The translations under genes were made by a program, and so were the position numbers. This document shows, one piece after another, positions 34,351 through 43,080 of a stretch of DNA of 64,000 nt. Every line of letters begins with the position of its first letter. The stretch's first letter is position 1. This stretch comes from Salinicola endophyticus (GTDB lineage Bacteria; Pseudomonadota; Gammaproteobacteria; Pseudomonadales; Halomonadaceae): assembly GCF_040536835.1 (NCBI RefSeq), contig NZ_CP159578.1:434001-498000 (forward strand). The letters run 5' to 3'. A model generated the notes under the pieces. The model ran no database searches. It saw nothing but the letters and a program-made list of their open reading frames with translations, and was not told the DNA's origin.

Positions 34351-36188
34351 AAATGATGCCAAGCCTGCTCTCCTACCATGAGATTCGCCACTTCCACCTG
34401 TTCTGTGGCCTGGGCGGCGGCGCCGCAGGGTTCAACCGCGGCAACGCACGCGTCGGCAACATGCAGGCGCGCTTTCGGTGTATCGGCGGGATCGACGTCG
34501 ACGCCGGCGCCATCGCCGACTTCCAGCGGCTGACTGGCACGCGCGGCACGGTCATGGACCTGTTCGACCGCGATCAATACCGCACCTTTCACGGCGCGGA
34601 GCCGCCGGCGGAATGGCGCGAGATGACGCCAGCCGACATCCATGCCGCTGCGGATGGCGAGCGGCCGCACATCGTGTTCCTCAGCGCGCCATGCAAGGGT
34701 TTCTCGGGGCTGCTGTCGCAGAGCCGCAGCAGCACGCCGAAGTACCAGGCGCTCAACCGGCTGACGCTGCGCGGTATCTGGCTGACGCTCGAAGCCTGGA
34801 CCGACGATCCACCGGAGCTGCTGATCTTCGAGAACGTGCCGCGCATCGCCAACCGCGGGCGGGAGCTGCTCGATCAGATCATCTCGCTGCTGGAGCACTA
34901 CGGCTACGCCGTCGCCGAGACGACTCACGACTGCGGTGAACTCGGCGGTCTCGCCCAGTCGCGTAAGCGTTTCCTGTTGGTGGCTCGCCATCGCGAAAAG
35001 GTGCCGCCGTTTCTTTACGAGCCCCCCAAGCGCGCGCTGCGTTCGGTCGGTGAGGTGCTCGGCGAGATGTCCATGCCAGGCGAAGAGCGCGCCGGGCCGA
35101 TGCACCGCATCCCGCGCCTTCAGTGGAAGACCTGGGTACGGCTCGCCTTCGTGCAGGCCGGGAGCGACTGGCGGTCGTTAAACAAGCTCGTCGTCGAGAA
35201 CGGCCACCTGCGTGATTACCTGATCGTGCCCGAGGGCCGCAATGGCTTTCTGGGCGTCAATGACTGGACCGATGCCACCGGCACCATCGCCGGCGCCAGT
35301 CGCCCCGGCAACGGCAGCTTTTCGGTCGCAGATCCGCGTTTCGATCAGTCAGCGGCATGGCGCGACGGCCAGGCTTACGGTGTCCGCCGCTGGGACTGCT
35401 CCACCGGAGCTATTGCTGGCCAGCAGTCGCCGGGGCAAGGTACCTATGCGGTCGCTGATCCCCGGGTTGTCGGCGTCCGCCACAACAATGTCTACCGCAT
35501 CGTTCGATGGAGCCGGCACAGCCCGTCAGTCACTGGCGGTACAGGTCCCACCTCGGGCGGTCTAGCTGTCGCAGACCCTCGCACCGGATGGCCTAAATCC
35601 GCGCACGGCAGCAAGCTCGCTATCACTGGCTTCAACGAGTCATGCCGCACAGTCACCGGCGCCCGTTTCGGAAGTGGCGCATTGGCCATCGCCGATCCAC
35701 GACCTGGCATGAAACGTGGCCGCGGCGACAATTACCTGACCGCTGGGCACTACGGCGTTGTGCCCTGGTCCAGCCCTAGCGGCGCCGTGTCGGCCGCTGC
35801 TGGGCACGACAACGGTCGTTGGTCAGTCGCCGATCCCCGAATGCCCGAGCCAAACGAGAAGCTGGTCGCTGTGATCCGCTCGCTCGATGGCACCTGGCAC
35901 CGGCCGTTCACCACCCTTGAGCTAGCCGCGCTGCAAAGCCTGATCGATCCGCATGAATATTTGGAGCTGTCCGGCCTTAGTGATAGCGCCTGGCGTGAGC
36001 GCATCGGCAATGCCGTGCCACGAGATGCCGCCGAAGCGATCGCCGGCGTGATGGGTACCACGCTGCTGCTGGCCTGGGCCGGCGAGACGTTCGCGCTCGG
36101 CGCAACGCCGATCTGGGTGCGCAACTTGGCTGTCGGCTTGTCCGTTGAGACACCGGGCCATCCCGCTCGCGCTGGAGGTGCTTCATGA
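34347..36188 (+). CDS. DNA (cytosine-5) methyltransferase with five internal VADPR repeats
   Basis: 613-residue C5-cytosine methyltransferase. Motif I HLFCGLGGGAAGFN (17-30) binds AdoMet. The catalytic Cys116 is in SAPCKGFS, where PCQ is replaced by PCK. Motif VI is FENV (161-164), motif VIII QSRKR (204-208) and motif X IGNAVPRDAAEAI near the C-terminus. Between motifs VIII and X, where the target-recognition domain lies, five imperfect repeats of about 40 residues each end in (V/I)ADPR. No cognate restriction enzyme is adjacent; HD and Dam genes follow with ATGA overlaps. It may protect element DNA or alter host methylation. Target sequence unknown. Confidence 0.9.
   Translation: MKMMPSLLSYHEIRHFHLFCGLGGGAAGFNRGNARVGNMQARFRCIGGIDVDAGAIADFQRLTGTRGTVMDLFDRDQYRTFHGAEPPAEWREMTPADIHAAADGERPHIVFLSAPCKGFSGLLSQSRSSTPKYQALNRLTLRGIWLTLEAWTDDPPELLIFENVPRIANRGRELLDQIISLLEHYGYAVAETTHDCGELGGLAQSRKRFLLVARHREKVPPFLYEPPKRALRSVGEVLGEMSMPGEERAGPMHRIPRLQWKTWVRLAFVQAGSDWRSLNKLVVENGHLRDYLIVPEGRNGFLGVNDWTDATGTIAGASRPGNGSFSVADPRFDQSAAWRDGQAYGVRRWDCSTGAIAGQQSPGQGTYAVADPRVVGVRHNNVYRIVRWSRHSPSVTGGTGPTSGGLAVADPRTGWPKSAHGSKLAITGFNESCRTVTGARFGSGALAIADPRPGMKRGRGDNYLTAGHYGVVPWSSPSGAVSAAAGHDNGRWSVADPRMPEPNEKLVAVIRSLDGTWHRPFTTLELAALQSLIDPHEYLELSGLSDSAWRERIGNAVPRDAAEAIAGVMGTTLLLAWAGETFALGATPIWVRNLAVGLSVETPGHPARAGGAS
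35253..35840 (+). repeat. Five tandem coding repeats in the methyltransferase target-recognition region
   Basis: Residues 303-498 contain five units of 39-46 residues with pattern W-x(3-4)-(T/S)G(A/T)(I/V)(A/S)G-x(5-7)-G-x-(Y/F/L/W)-(A/S)-(V/I)-ADPR. The ADPR motifs end at residues 331, 373, 412, 452 and 498. Units are divergent at DNA level, so this is an old protein-level repetition rather than a recent duplication. Confidence 0.85.
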
Positions 36189-36739
36189 GTTTCATCACTA
36201 CTCATTCTGGCCTCTCGGTTCATATGGCGAATCCCACGCCACAGATGATCGAACCATCCGACATCGGTCGCGCACTGAGTCGAATCTGCCGTTTCGGCGG
36301 ACATACTTTTGAGCACTACAGCGTTGCGCAGCACTGCGTACTCGCCAGTCAGTTTGTGCCCTCCGAGCATCAACTAACGGCGCTGATGCACGACGCCACT
36401 GAAGCCTATGTCGGCGATATGGTCTCGCCATTGAAAGCCCTCATGCCGGAGTTCAAGAAGGTAGAGGAACGGTTCTGGTTGGCGATTGCTGAGCGCTTCG
36501 GGCTCCCAGAAGTGATGGACCCTTGCATCAAAAATATCGACCTGATCCTGCTTGCAACGGAGCGCCGCGATCTGCTCTTCGAAGGGGATGAGTGGGGTTG
36601 CCTCGAAGGGGTAGTACCGCTTCCCCTCCACATCCAGCCGTGGTCGATGGATCACGCCTTCCAACAATGGATGAATCGATTCGAAGATCTCGACCAACGT
36701 CACCAGTCCAACGCGGCGGCGCGGAGGATAGCGTCATGA
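36185..36739 (+). CDS. HD-domain phosphohydrolase (YfdR/YfbR-like 5'-nucleotidase)
   Basis: 184 residues. The HD metal-binding pattern is visible: His44 in TFEHYSVAQH, His69-Asp70 in LMHDATEAYVGD, and a downstream Asp in KNIDLILLATERRDLL. The closest group I recognise is the YfdR/YfbR type of deoxynucleoside-5'-monophosphatases. Its start overlaps the methyltransferase stop, and its end overlaps the Dam start (both ATGA). A role in hydrolysing (modified) dNMPs together with the flanking methylases is inference. Confidence 0.85.
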   Translation: MSFITTHSGLSVHMANPTPQMIEPSDIGRALSRICRFGGHTFEHYSVAQHCVLASQFVPSEHQLTALMHDATEAYVGDMVSPLKALMPEFKKVEERFWLAIAERFGLPEVMDPCIKNIDLILLATERRDLLFEGDEWGCLEGVVPLPLHIQPWSMDHAFQQWMNRFEDLDQRHQSNAAARRIAS

Positions 36740-37605
36740 CAGTGACTGCCCCACTAATGCGCTACCACGGCGGCAAATTTCGCCTGGCACCATGGATCAT
36801 GGCGCATTTCCCTCCGATGTCTGCCTTCGATGTCTATGTCGAGTCCTTTGGTGGCGCCGCTGGCGTGCTCCTACAGAAGCCACGCAGCTATGCCGAGGTC
36901 TACAACGATCTGGACGGCGATGTCGTCAATCTGTTCGAGGTGCTGCGTAGTTCCCAGCAGCGTGCGTGGCTAATCGAGCAGGTGGCTCTGACGCCCTATG
37001 CGCGACTCGAATTCGAGCGAGCCTGGGACCCTGCGCAGGATCCGATCGAGCGTGCTCGACGCCTGTTGATTCGTGCCCATATGGGGTTCGGAACAGCCGG
37101 CGCGACGCGCGGCAATTCCGGCTTTCGCACAGACACCCGACGTGCTCATGGCACGACACAACATCACTGGCAGCGTTTGCCCAGCGTGATCGGTCGTGTC
37201 GCTGAGCGCTTGTCGGGTGTTCTGATCGAGAACCGCGATGCCCTGACCGTGATCGCCCAGCATGACTCCCCACGCACGCTCCACTACGTCGATCCCCCTT
37301 ATCTCGGGGAAACCCGAGAGAGTGGGCATCGGCATGCCTATAGCCATGAGCTGAGCGATCAGCGTCATGTCGAATTGCTTGAGCGCCTGCGGCTCGCTAA
37401 GGGCTACGTCATCCTCTCCGGTTACGACGCCGCACTCTATCGCGAGGCGCTACGTGATTGGCGTATGACCCGGCGGCATGTACAGGCATCGGCTCAAAGA
37501 GGCTCGGGCCGGCGTACCGAGTGTCTTTGGCTCAATCCTCGCGCGGCAGAATGGGCCGGCCAAATGGAGCTCAATCTGTCGTATCTGGAGGTGTCTCATG
37601 GCTGA
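36736..37605 (+). CDS. D12-class N6-adenine DNA methyltransferase (Dam-like)
   Basis: 289 residues. The N-terminal MRYHGGKFRLAPWI is typical of D12/Dam enzymes, motif I is ESFGGAAGVL (36-45), and the catalytic motif IV DPPY is at 186-189 (HYVDPPYLGE). A target-recognition segment lies between. Probably methylates adenine in a short palindrome; the site is unknown. ATG 36736 overlaps the previous stop. It is a phage/ICE-type orphan methylase without a visible restriction partner. Confidence 0.92.
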   Translation: MTVTAPLMRYHGGKFRLAPWIMAHFPPMSAFDVYVESFGGAAGVLLQKPRSYAEVYNDLDGDVVNLFEVLRSSQQRAWLIEQVALTPYARLEFERAWDPAQDPIERARRLLIRAHMGFGTAGATRGNSGFRTDTRRAHGTTQHHWQRLPSVIGRVAERLSGVLIENRDALTVIAQHDSPRTLHYVDPPYLGETRESGHRHAYSHELSDQRHVELLERLRLAKGYVILSGYDAALYREALRDWRMTRRHVQASAQRGSGRRTECLWLNPRAAEWAGQMELNLSYLEVSHG

Positions 37606-37828
37606 CTCACTCCCGATCCGCTGCTCGACCCGCGCCCTAAAGCGTGTAGTGCGTTACGCCGTGACTCACGGCTGGCGCGTCGAGCGTACACGAGGCGGTC
37701 ACGTTCGTTTCATCAAGGCAGGTTGCCCGCCTGTATTCACCGGATTTTCACCCAGCGATGCGCGTGCGGAAAAGAATGTTTTGGCAAGGCTGCGACGGCT
37801 ACAGAAAGAAGAGGAGGGGGATGCATGA
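37598..37828 (+). CDS. HicA-like small protein (possible mRNA interferase fold)
   Basis: 76 residues, start ATG 37598 behind GGAGG. The layout R..AVTHGWRVERTRGGHVRFIKAG, with a conserved Gly-Gly-His followed by a hydrophobic strand, resembles the double-stranded-RNA-binding-like HicA toxin family. The C-terminus (SDARAEKNVLARLRRLQKEEE) is a helix. No HicB antitoxin is adjacent: the next ORF is only 26 codons and then DUF2786. It may be an orphan toxin-like domain with another role. Confidence 0.6.
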   Translation: MADSLPIRCSTRALKRVVRYAVTHGWRVERTRGGHVRFIKAGCPPVFTGFSPSDARAEKNVLARLRRLQKEEEGDA

Positions 37829-37905
37829 AGGACAATTCCAGCTCAGCCCTTTTAGGCCTTGAATCACTCGATGTCCGTCGAGGACAGGGGGGAGGTGTCC
37901 AATGA
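37825..37905 (+). CDS. Possible 26-residue peptide linking two genes
   Basis: ATG 37825 overlaps the HicA-like stop (ATGA). The 26-codon frame ends four bases into the DUF2786 gene (overlap ATGA at 37902-37905). GAGGAGGGGG lies upstream. It may be a coupling ORF rather than a functional protein. No homology can be claimed. Confidence 0.35.
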   Translation: MKDNSSSALLGLESLDVRRGQGGGVQ

Positions 37906-38591
37906 CTCCCGATCGCATCCTCCGCAAGATCGAGCGCTGCCTGGCGTTATCTCGTTCGGCCAACGAGCATGAGGCGGGAACGGCGCTGCGGCAGGCGCAG
38001 CGCCTGATGGCTGAATATGGCATCAGCGAGATCGATGTTGCCGCTTCGACCATAGATCGGGTGGCCATCAAAACTCCTGCTGGGCGCGAGCCGCCGCGCT
38101 GGCTGAATTGCCTAGTTCAGCTAGTCAACTCGGCTTTCGGAACCGCCGCCGTCTATGAGCCAAGACGAACCGTGGGAGGCTGGCAAGGGGACTTCGCCTT
38201 CCTCGGGGAGGCAAGCCAGGTGCGCATCGCGGCTTATGCCTTCGAGGTGCTGCAGCGCCAGCTGATCAGTGATCGCAAGGCATTTCTCAATGGCATGCAC
38301 AAGCGGGCGAAGCGCGTCACCAAAGTCCGTCGTGCCGATGCATACGCTTCGGCATGGGTGGCTGGGGCATACGAGCACATTGTGCCGGTGCAGAAGACAG
38401 AGGAGGCCATCGCCGCGATCGAGCACTTCCAGCAGCGCCTATATCCCGAGTTGGAATCACTCAAGGCCATTGATCGAGGGCATCGTCGCGACGATCACCG
38501 AGCGATGGCGAAAGGTTATGCGGCCGGACGTCATGCCCGACTGCACAGCGGCGTCGATCGCGACAAGCACAAGGAGCTGACCCATGGCTGA
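37902..38591 (+). CDS. DUF2786-domain protein
   Basis: 229 residues. N-terminal DUF2786 signature of about 40 residues (ILRKIERCLALSRSANEHEAGTALRQAQRLMAEYGIS), followed by an all-alpha/beta body and a basic C-terminus (GYAAGRHARLHSGVDRDKHKEL). The family is common in phages and mobile elements; function unknown. Starts with an ATGA overlap and ends overlapping the next gene by eight bases. Confidence 0.82.
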   Translation: MTPDRILRKIERCLALSRSANEHEAGTALRQAQRLMAEYGISEIDVAASTIDRVAIKTPAGREPPRWLNCLVQLVNSAFGTAAVYEPRRTVGGWQGDFAFLGEASQVRIAAYAFEVLQRQLISDRKAFLNGMHKRAKRVTKVRRADAYASAWVAGAYEHIVPVQKTEEAIAAIEHFQQRLYPELESLKAIDRGHRRDDHRAMAKGYAAGRHARLHSGVDRDKHKELTHG

Positions 38592-39090
38592 GATCTTCGC
38601 ATTTCCATCACAGGAGGCCAGTGCCCAGGGCATGGAGCGGTATCTGCACGGTCAGGAGTGTATGGCACTTGGGCGGCTGGATCCCTTCCCCGAATGGGTC
38701 GAGACCCTGGAGTCCTGGTTCGCCATTCATCCGCAGGCTCAGAGCAAGCGCAACGACGCGCTACGGGCGTTGCTTGCCGATACCTGGCTGGTCTTTCACA
38801 TGGCTTGCGACAAGACCGGCCGGCTCAAGATGCAGCAGCACCACAACCTGCGCTGGGCCCAGCTCCAGTATATCGACCTCAGTGACTTCGAGCTGCTGGT
38901 GATCGTGAGCGACAACTTGGGAGAGTTGCGACGTGGCCTGCAGGCGTTATGCGATTCCTATCCCCCGCAGACCCGCAGCGACTTGAGCCTTCATGGCCTA
39001 ACCCAGAGCCTTGGCCGACTGCAGAGGCAGTTGGAGCACTTTTTTGATTCACAGTGCTGCACCTCGTTGCAGCCGGAGCGGACCCCATGA
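38584..39090 (+). CDS. Hypothetical ICE protein
   Basis: 168 residues, no recognised domain. Mostly helical and acidic, with several Trp and Cys residues and no membrane segment. Located between the DUF2786 gene and parB, overlapping both, hence part of the same operon. Confidence 0.65.
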   Translation: MAEIFAFPSQEASAQGMERYLHGQECMALGRLDPFPEWVETLESWFAIHPQAQSKRNDALRALLADTWLVFHMACDKTGRLKMQQHHNLRWAQLQYIDLSDFELLVIVSDNLGELRRGLQALCDSYPPQTRSDLSLHGLTQSLGRLQRQLEHFFDSQCCTSLQPERTP

Positions 39091-41120
39091 GCAGATCATC
39101 CGTCACACCCGATCAGATTACGGCAAAGTTGAGACAGCCGGGTCCGAAGCTCAACAGTCAGCTCACGGATCGGTTGCCTGCGCCGGTTCGTGAGCAGCCG
39201 ATCACCCTGAGGCTCGCTCAACTGCGGCCCTACGATCGCAACCCGCGGACGCACCTGAACCCTAAGTATGATGAGATCAAAGAGTCGATCCGTGCCGTGG
39301 GGCTCAAGCAGAAGCTGACCGTGACCCAGCGGCCAGGCGATGATCGCTACATGATCTCGGACGGCGGTAACACCCGCCTGCAGATCCTCAACGAGCTATA
39401 TCAGGAGACCGGCGACGAGCGCTTCAACCAGCAGGATTGCCACTTTGTGCCTTGGCAGGGCGAGATCAACGTCCTTGCCGGGCACCTGGCGGAGAACGAC
39501 AACCGGGGTCAGCTGAGCTGGATCGAGCGTGCGCGCGGGATCTTCGAAGCCAAGCGCATGTTGGAGGAGGAGGCGGGTGAGAGCATCTCCCAGCGCGAGT
39601 TGACAAAGCGGCTGCGCTTGCTCGGGTACACCATTGATCAAAGCCATATCAGTCGAATGCTCTACACCATTGAGCATTTCCTGCCGACGCTGCCGCTGAC
39701 GCTGGATGCCGGCATGGGTCGTCCTCAGATCGAAAAGCTGATCTCATACCGCCAATTCTGCGAAGAGTGCTGGACCCGTTGCGCCGACTACTGGATGGAG
39801 CACGCCGACGATCTAGGCGAGGGAGAGCAGTGGGCCAAGAACGTTGTCGACGGCGATTTTGCCCAGGCTTGGCATGAGGAGATGACCCTACTCGACCACG
39901 AAGGCCAGACCGAGTTTCGCTGGAACATCGTCGAGGACCGGCTGAAGGGCATGCTCAATGAGCATACCGGACTTCACTTCAACCCCATTGATATGGCGTG
40001 GAAGAACTGGTTCACGGTGCGCAAGTATGCCCGCGCGGCTACTCAAGAAGAGCGTGACGATATCTGGACCACGGTCGATAGCGAGTTGGCCCGGCTGCGT
40101 CATCCCCAAGAGCGCCATCTCTATCCTCCCAAGCCTGAAATCTCCCCGGGTCGCCCTTCGTCCGGCAAGTCCTCGGATGCCTCAGGGGGAGCGCCGATCA
40201 CCAAAGCCCCCGGAGTCAATGAGGGCCCCATCAGTGGGGGCAGCGATCTCGATCCCGATGATCTGACCTTTGGCGATGGGCAAAGCGATCTTTCCCCGCC
40301 CGCGGCGCCGCCATCCGAGCGTGGGGTGCCACAATCTGGCGGCGTCAGCGAGTCGGTTGCGATCAAACAGATGCGCGCGCAACTCGCGCAGCTCGAGCAG
40401 CAGAATGCTGAACTTAAGGCCCAGTCCGAACAGATGCCCGTGACAATTCGCGGGCTCGGCCACGGCGAGAGCGACCCCGAGGAAGATCTCTTGGATAGCG
40501 ATGGGCTGATGCGTGAACACAATCCTCAGCCGATGCGGAGCCCGGAGGAGCAGGCCACGATTGCCGCTGATCTGACGCTATCTCCCCACCACGAGACGGA
40601 GGGCCATCGCCAGCTGCGTCACTGGCAGGCGAAGGAGCACGGCGAAGAGGCCATCGACTTCGAGGCAGCGGCACTCAAGAGCGTGCCGCTTCAGGACGGT
40701 GGGCCGATCGCACCTATCACGGATCTTTGGCATGTGCCGACCTGGCGCCGCAATGCTCGAGATCTGCGTATGCAGATTGGTGAAGTCGTACAGTTGCTGG
40801 CCAGTTGGGCAGGGATCGAGGCGAGCGGATCAAGCGAGGTCATTCGCCTCAACGCGCGTGAAGGTCTCGGTTACGAGCTGGGGCCGCTCGAAGGGGCACC
40901 GAGTCGCCGCGCACAGCTCGTTTGGCAACTGCTCGCCGGCCTGGAGGGAAACATCGATCCGATGATGCCGAGCGATATCTCTCTCCTCGGCGAGATGGTG
41001 GGGAGCCACGGGGACGACAGTGAGGTTCGCCTGCCCGACGGGCTTTTCGTACGCGTGTTCTGGCTGACCCGGTTGATTCGGGTATTGCGCGAGGTACAGC
41101 AGGCCGAGGGGGATTCGTGA
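39087..41120 (+). CDS. parB: ParB-family protein, PFGI-1 type
   Basis: 677 residues, far longer than chromosomal ParB (about 300) but usual for ICEs of this class. N-terminal ParB/Srx-like nuclease domain (LAQLRPYDRNPRTHLNPKYDEIKESIRAVGLKQKLTV..MISDGGNTRLQILNEL), then a helix-turn-helix (ISQRELTKRLRLLGYTIDQSHISRMLYTI). A low-complexity Pro/Ser/Gly linker (about residues 345-430) with a short Gln/Glu coiled coil follows, then a C-terminal domain. Presumed centromere-binding partner of ParA; nearby repeat arrays are candidate binding sites. Start overlaps the previous stop (ATGA). Confidence 0.88.
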   Translation: MSRSSVTPDQITAKLRQPGPKLNSQLTDRLPAPVREQPITLRLAQLRPYDRNPRTHLNPKYDEIKESIRAVGLKQKLTVTQRPGDDRYMISDGGNTRLQILNELYQETGDERFNQQDCHFVPWQGEINVLAGHLAENDNRGQLSWIERARGIFEAKRMLEEEAGESISQRELTKRLRLLGYTIDQSHISRMLYTIEHFLPTLPLTLDAGMGRPQIEKLISYRQFCEECWTRCADYWMEHADDLGEGEQWAKNVVDGDFAQAWHEEMTLLDHEGQTEFRWNIVEDRLKGMLNEHTGLHFNPIDMAWKNWFTVRKYARAATQEERDDIWTTVDSELARLRHPQERHLYPPKPEISPGRPSSGKSSDASGGAPITKAPGVNEGPISGGSDLDPDDLTFGDGQSDLSPPAAPPSERGVPQSGGVSESVAIKQMRAQLAQLEQQNAELKAQSEQMPVTIRGLGHGESDPEEDLLDSDGLMREHNPQPMRSPEEQATIAADLTLSPHHETEGHRQLRHWQAKEHGEEAIDFEAAALKSVPLQDGGPIAPITDLWHVPTWRRNARDLRMQIGEVVQLLASWAGIEASGSSEVIRLNAREGLGYELGPLEGAPSRRAQLVWQLLAGLEGNIDPMMPSDISLLGEMVGSHGDDSEVRLPDGLFVRVFWLTRLIRVLREVQQAEGDS

Positions 41121-41743
41121 TGGCAGCACCGCAACTCAATCACGCGCTGTTCAACCAGGCGCTGATCTTGATCCGCGAAGGTGACATGCGTCGCGCTCGC
41201 GCACTGGGATTCCACGACGAGGAGTTGCAGAGCCTCAGTCGGCTGCGTGCTAGCGAAATCGAGTCCCTGATCCACGAATTTCCGGGCGTGGCACGCTTCG
41301 AGCTGGATCATGAGACGTTCAAGGCGGCATTGCGCCGTGTCGACAGGGATCAGGATCGTGATGGGATCGTCGATCAGTGCATCCGACGAGGCGCGAGCGT
41401 GCAGATGCTGGTCACGTTCTTCGGGCTTACGCCTAACGACTGTTCCGCGCGACGTACGCTGCTGGGCGTGCCCAGTCGTCAGGGGAGGTTGCCCATGCCT
41501 GACGAAGCGGTCGAGCATGAGGCGTACCGGCGCTGGCAAACCATCTCCCACGATCCGGCGAGCCCGCGCGCTGCTGAGGATATCCGCGGCATGCTGGTGC
41601 TGTCCGAGGAAGTGGATCTGCCCCTGGCGGTAATCTGGATGCTGATCAAGCAATGGACCGAGCCTGAGCAAGCCCCCCAGCAGAGCCTGCCAGCGGAAGA
41701 CGAGACAATCGAGGCTTCGAGCGGTAAAGGGATGCCTGGCTGA
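41120..41743 (+). CDS. DUF2857 family protein
   Basis: 207 residues. The N-terminal half (LNHALFNQALILIREGDMRRARALGFHDEELQSLSRL) fits DUF2857, a family almost confined to this ICE class and found between parB and the STY4528-type gene. Function unknown; a C-terminal Glu/Gln-rich tail is probably disordered. ATG 41120 overlaps the parB stop; GTG 41117 is also in frame. Confidence 0.78.
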   Translation: MAAPQLNHALFNQALILIREGDMRRARALGFHDEELQSLSRLRASEIESLIHEFPGVARFELDHETFKAALRRVDRDQDRDGIVDQCIRRGASVQMLVTFFGLTPNDCSARRTLLGVPSRQGRLPMPDEAVEHEAYRRWQTISHDPASPRAAEDIRGMLVLSEEVDLPLAVIWMLIKQWTEPEQAPQQSLPAEDETIEASSGKGMPG

Positions 41744-42984
41744 TGAAGCATTTCGACGCGCTCATTGGACGCGCCGCGTCATCCATGACCCAACGCCGAG
41801 GCCAGGCAGCCTCGGCGTCAGGCGGTCAGGATGATCCTCTCGACGGACTGCTGTTCATGGGGAACCCCCATGAAACCGTTCCCCGCGCCCTGCTGCTCGA
41901 TCAGCGCCTGGGCGCGGTCGATGTGCTCGGCTGGCAGATGATCCGGCTTCTCTCGAACGCCGATCGTACGACTGCTTTTCCCACCTACGACGAGCTGGAG
42001 CCGTTGCTGCGCTCCGGTGCCAATCGCAAAGCGTCACGCAAAACGGTGGCCCGGGTCATCGCGATCCTCAGACTGACTCGTTGGATGACACTAGGGATGA
42101 AGGCCCGCAATACCGAGAACGGGCGCATGATCGGCAATGTCTACGTGTTGCATGACGAGCCGCTGGCACCCGCCGAGTCTCTGTCGCTCGATGTCGAGTA
42201 CATCGAGTACGTCATACGGTGCACTCGTCACCATAACCGGGACGTCGCTGAGGTGGCACAACTGGTGCGTGACGAGTTGGCTGAGAGTGGCGTACTCGAG
42301 CTACCGACCCGGCTCGATGTCATCGACCGGCGAGCCGAGCGGCAACGCCGAGCCGAGTTTCCAGAGGAAACTCAGTCAGCTCCCGCCCAGTTTCCGGCGG
42401 AAACTCAGACAGGTTCTCCCAGTTTCCAGCGGAAACTCGGGCAGTTTCCCGAGGTGGATGCCCCCAGTTCCCAACGGAAACTCATGCGTAAATCAGTAAC
42501 TTACGGCACAGTTTCCGATGCGCCTCCCCCTACAGTACGTAGTTATACAAACAGTGTGTGTAAAACCACCGCGCGCGAGTCGGGCCAGGCTTCGCTGGTC
42601 TGGAGCTGGCCGCTCGAGCTGACGGCCGACGAGCGGGAGTCGGTGAGACTCTTGCTGACAGGGTTGTCAGCCGACGTGCAGCAGGCGGTGATCGACGAAG
42701 CCGCTGGGCGAGTCGATGCCGGCAAGGTCAAGAACACCCTGGGCTTCCTGCACACCCTGGCCAAGCGTGCTGCCTCGGACAATTTCCAGCTGACGCACTT
42801 CGGGCGGCACATCGCTGACAAGCGGCGGGGTGTGGAGCGACCAAGCACAGAAGCCGCCGCAGGACCCGTGGTGCCGCTACAGTCAACGGTGTCCAAACAG
42901 GGGCCCCAGCCGATTTCCCCCGAGACTGAGCAGGCGCGCGAGCAGCTGTTACATCGTCTTGGCCTGCAGCGCAACGAACGCTAG
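41743..42984 (+). CDS. STY4528-type pathogenicity-island replication protein
   Basis: 413 residues. The N-terminal half (PRALLLDQRLGAVDVLGWQMIRLLSN..TAFPTYDEL..SRKTVARVIAILRLTRWMTL) contains a winged-helix-like DNA-binding region typical of STY4528 proteins. The central segment (about 205-275) is low complexity because it encodes the AGTTTCC palindromes. The C-terminal part is helical. It is thought to take part in element replication; direct evidence is not visible here. Start overlaps the DUF2857 stop. Confidence 0.8.
   Translation: MKHFDALIGRAASSMTQRRGQAASASGGQDDPLDGLLFMGNPHETVPRALLLDQRLGAVDVLGWQMIRLLSNADRTTAFPTYDELEPLLRSGANRKASRKTVARVIAILRLTRWMTLGMKARNTENGRMIGNVYVLHDEPLAPAESLSLDVEYIEYVIRCTRHHNRDVAEVAQLVRDELAESGVLELPTRLDVIDRRAERQRRAEFPEETQSAPAQFPAETQTGSPSFQRKLGQFPEVDAPSSQRKLMRKSVTYGTVSDAPPPTVRSYTNSVCKTTARESGQASLVWSWPLELTADERESVRLLLTGLSADVQQAVIDEAAGRVDAGKVKNTLGFLHTLAKRAASDNFQLTHFGRHIADKRRGVERPSTEAAAGPVVPLQSTVSKQGPQPISPETEQAREQLLHRLGLQRNER
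42355..42516. repeat. Array of AGTTTCC-N3-GGAAACT palindromes (candidate iterons or operators)
   Basis: Perfect dyads occur at 42355-42373 (GAGTTTCC-AGA-GGAAACTC), 42389-42405 (spacer GGC) and 42421-42437 (spacer AGC). One near-perfect dyad is at 42466-42482 (AGTTCCC-AAC-GGAAACT), with half sites AGTTTCC at 42443-42449 and 42510-42516. Spacings between dyads (33, 32, 45 bp) are not all multiples of three, so the same DNA word is read in different frames. This favours a DNA-level role such as replication iterons or autoregulation. Confidence 0.75.
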
Positions 42985-43002
42985 AAAGCGCTGAGATCGC
43001 GT

Positions 43003-43014
43003 TTAACGTTTCCG
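43003..43014 (+). promoter_or_regulatory. TTAACGTTTC leader motif, copy 1
   Basis: TTAACGTTTCCG, 78 bp before the start codon of the PFL_4669-type gene. An imperfect hairpin (TGGATG..CATCCA near 43037-43058) lies downstream. See the copies before ssb and topB. Confidence 0.55.
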
Positions 43015-43080
43015 ATGGGGCAACACGTGGTGAGTGTGGATGCTGGCATCACATCCAGTGCATTGACGTCAGGAGTGAGC

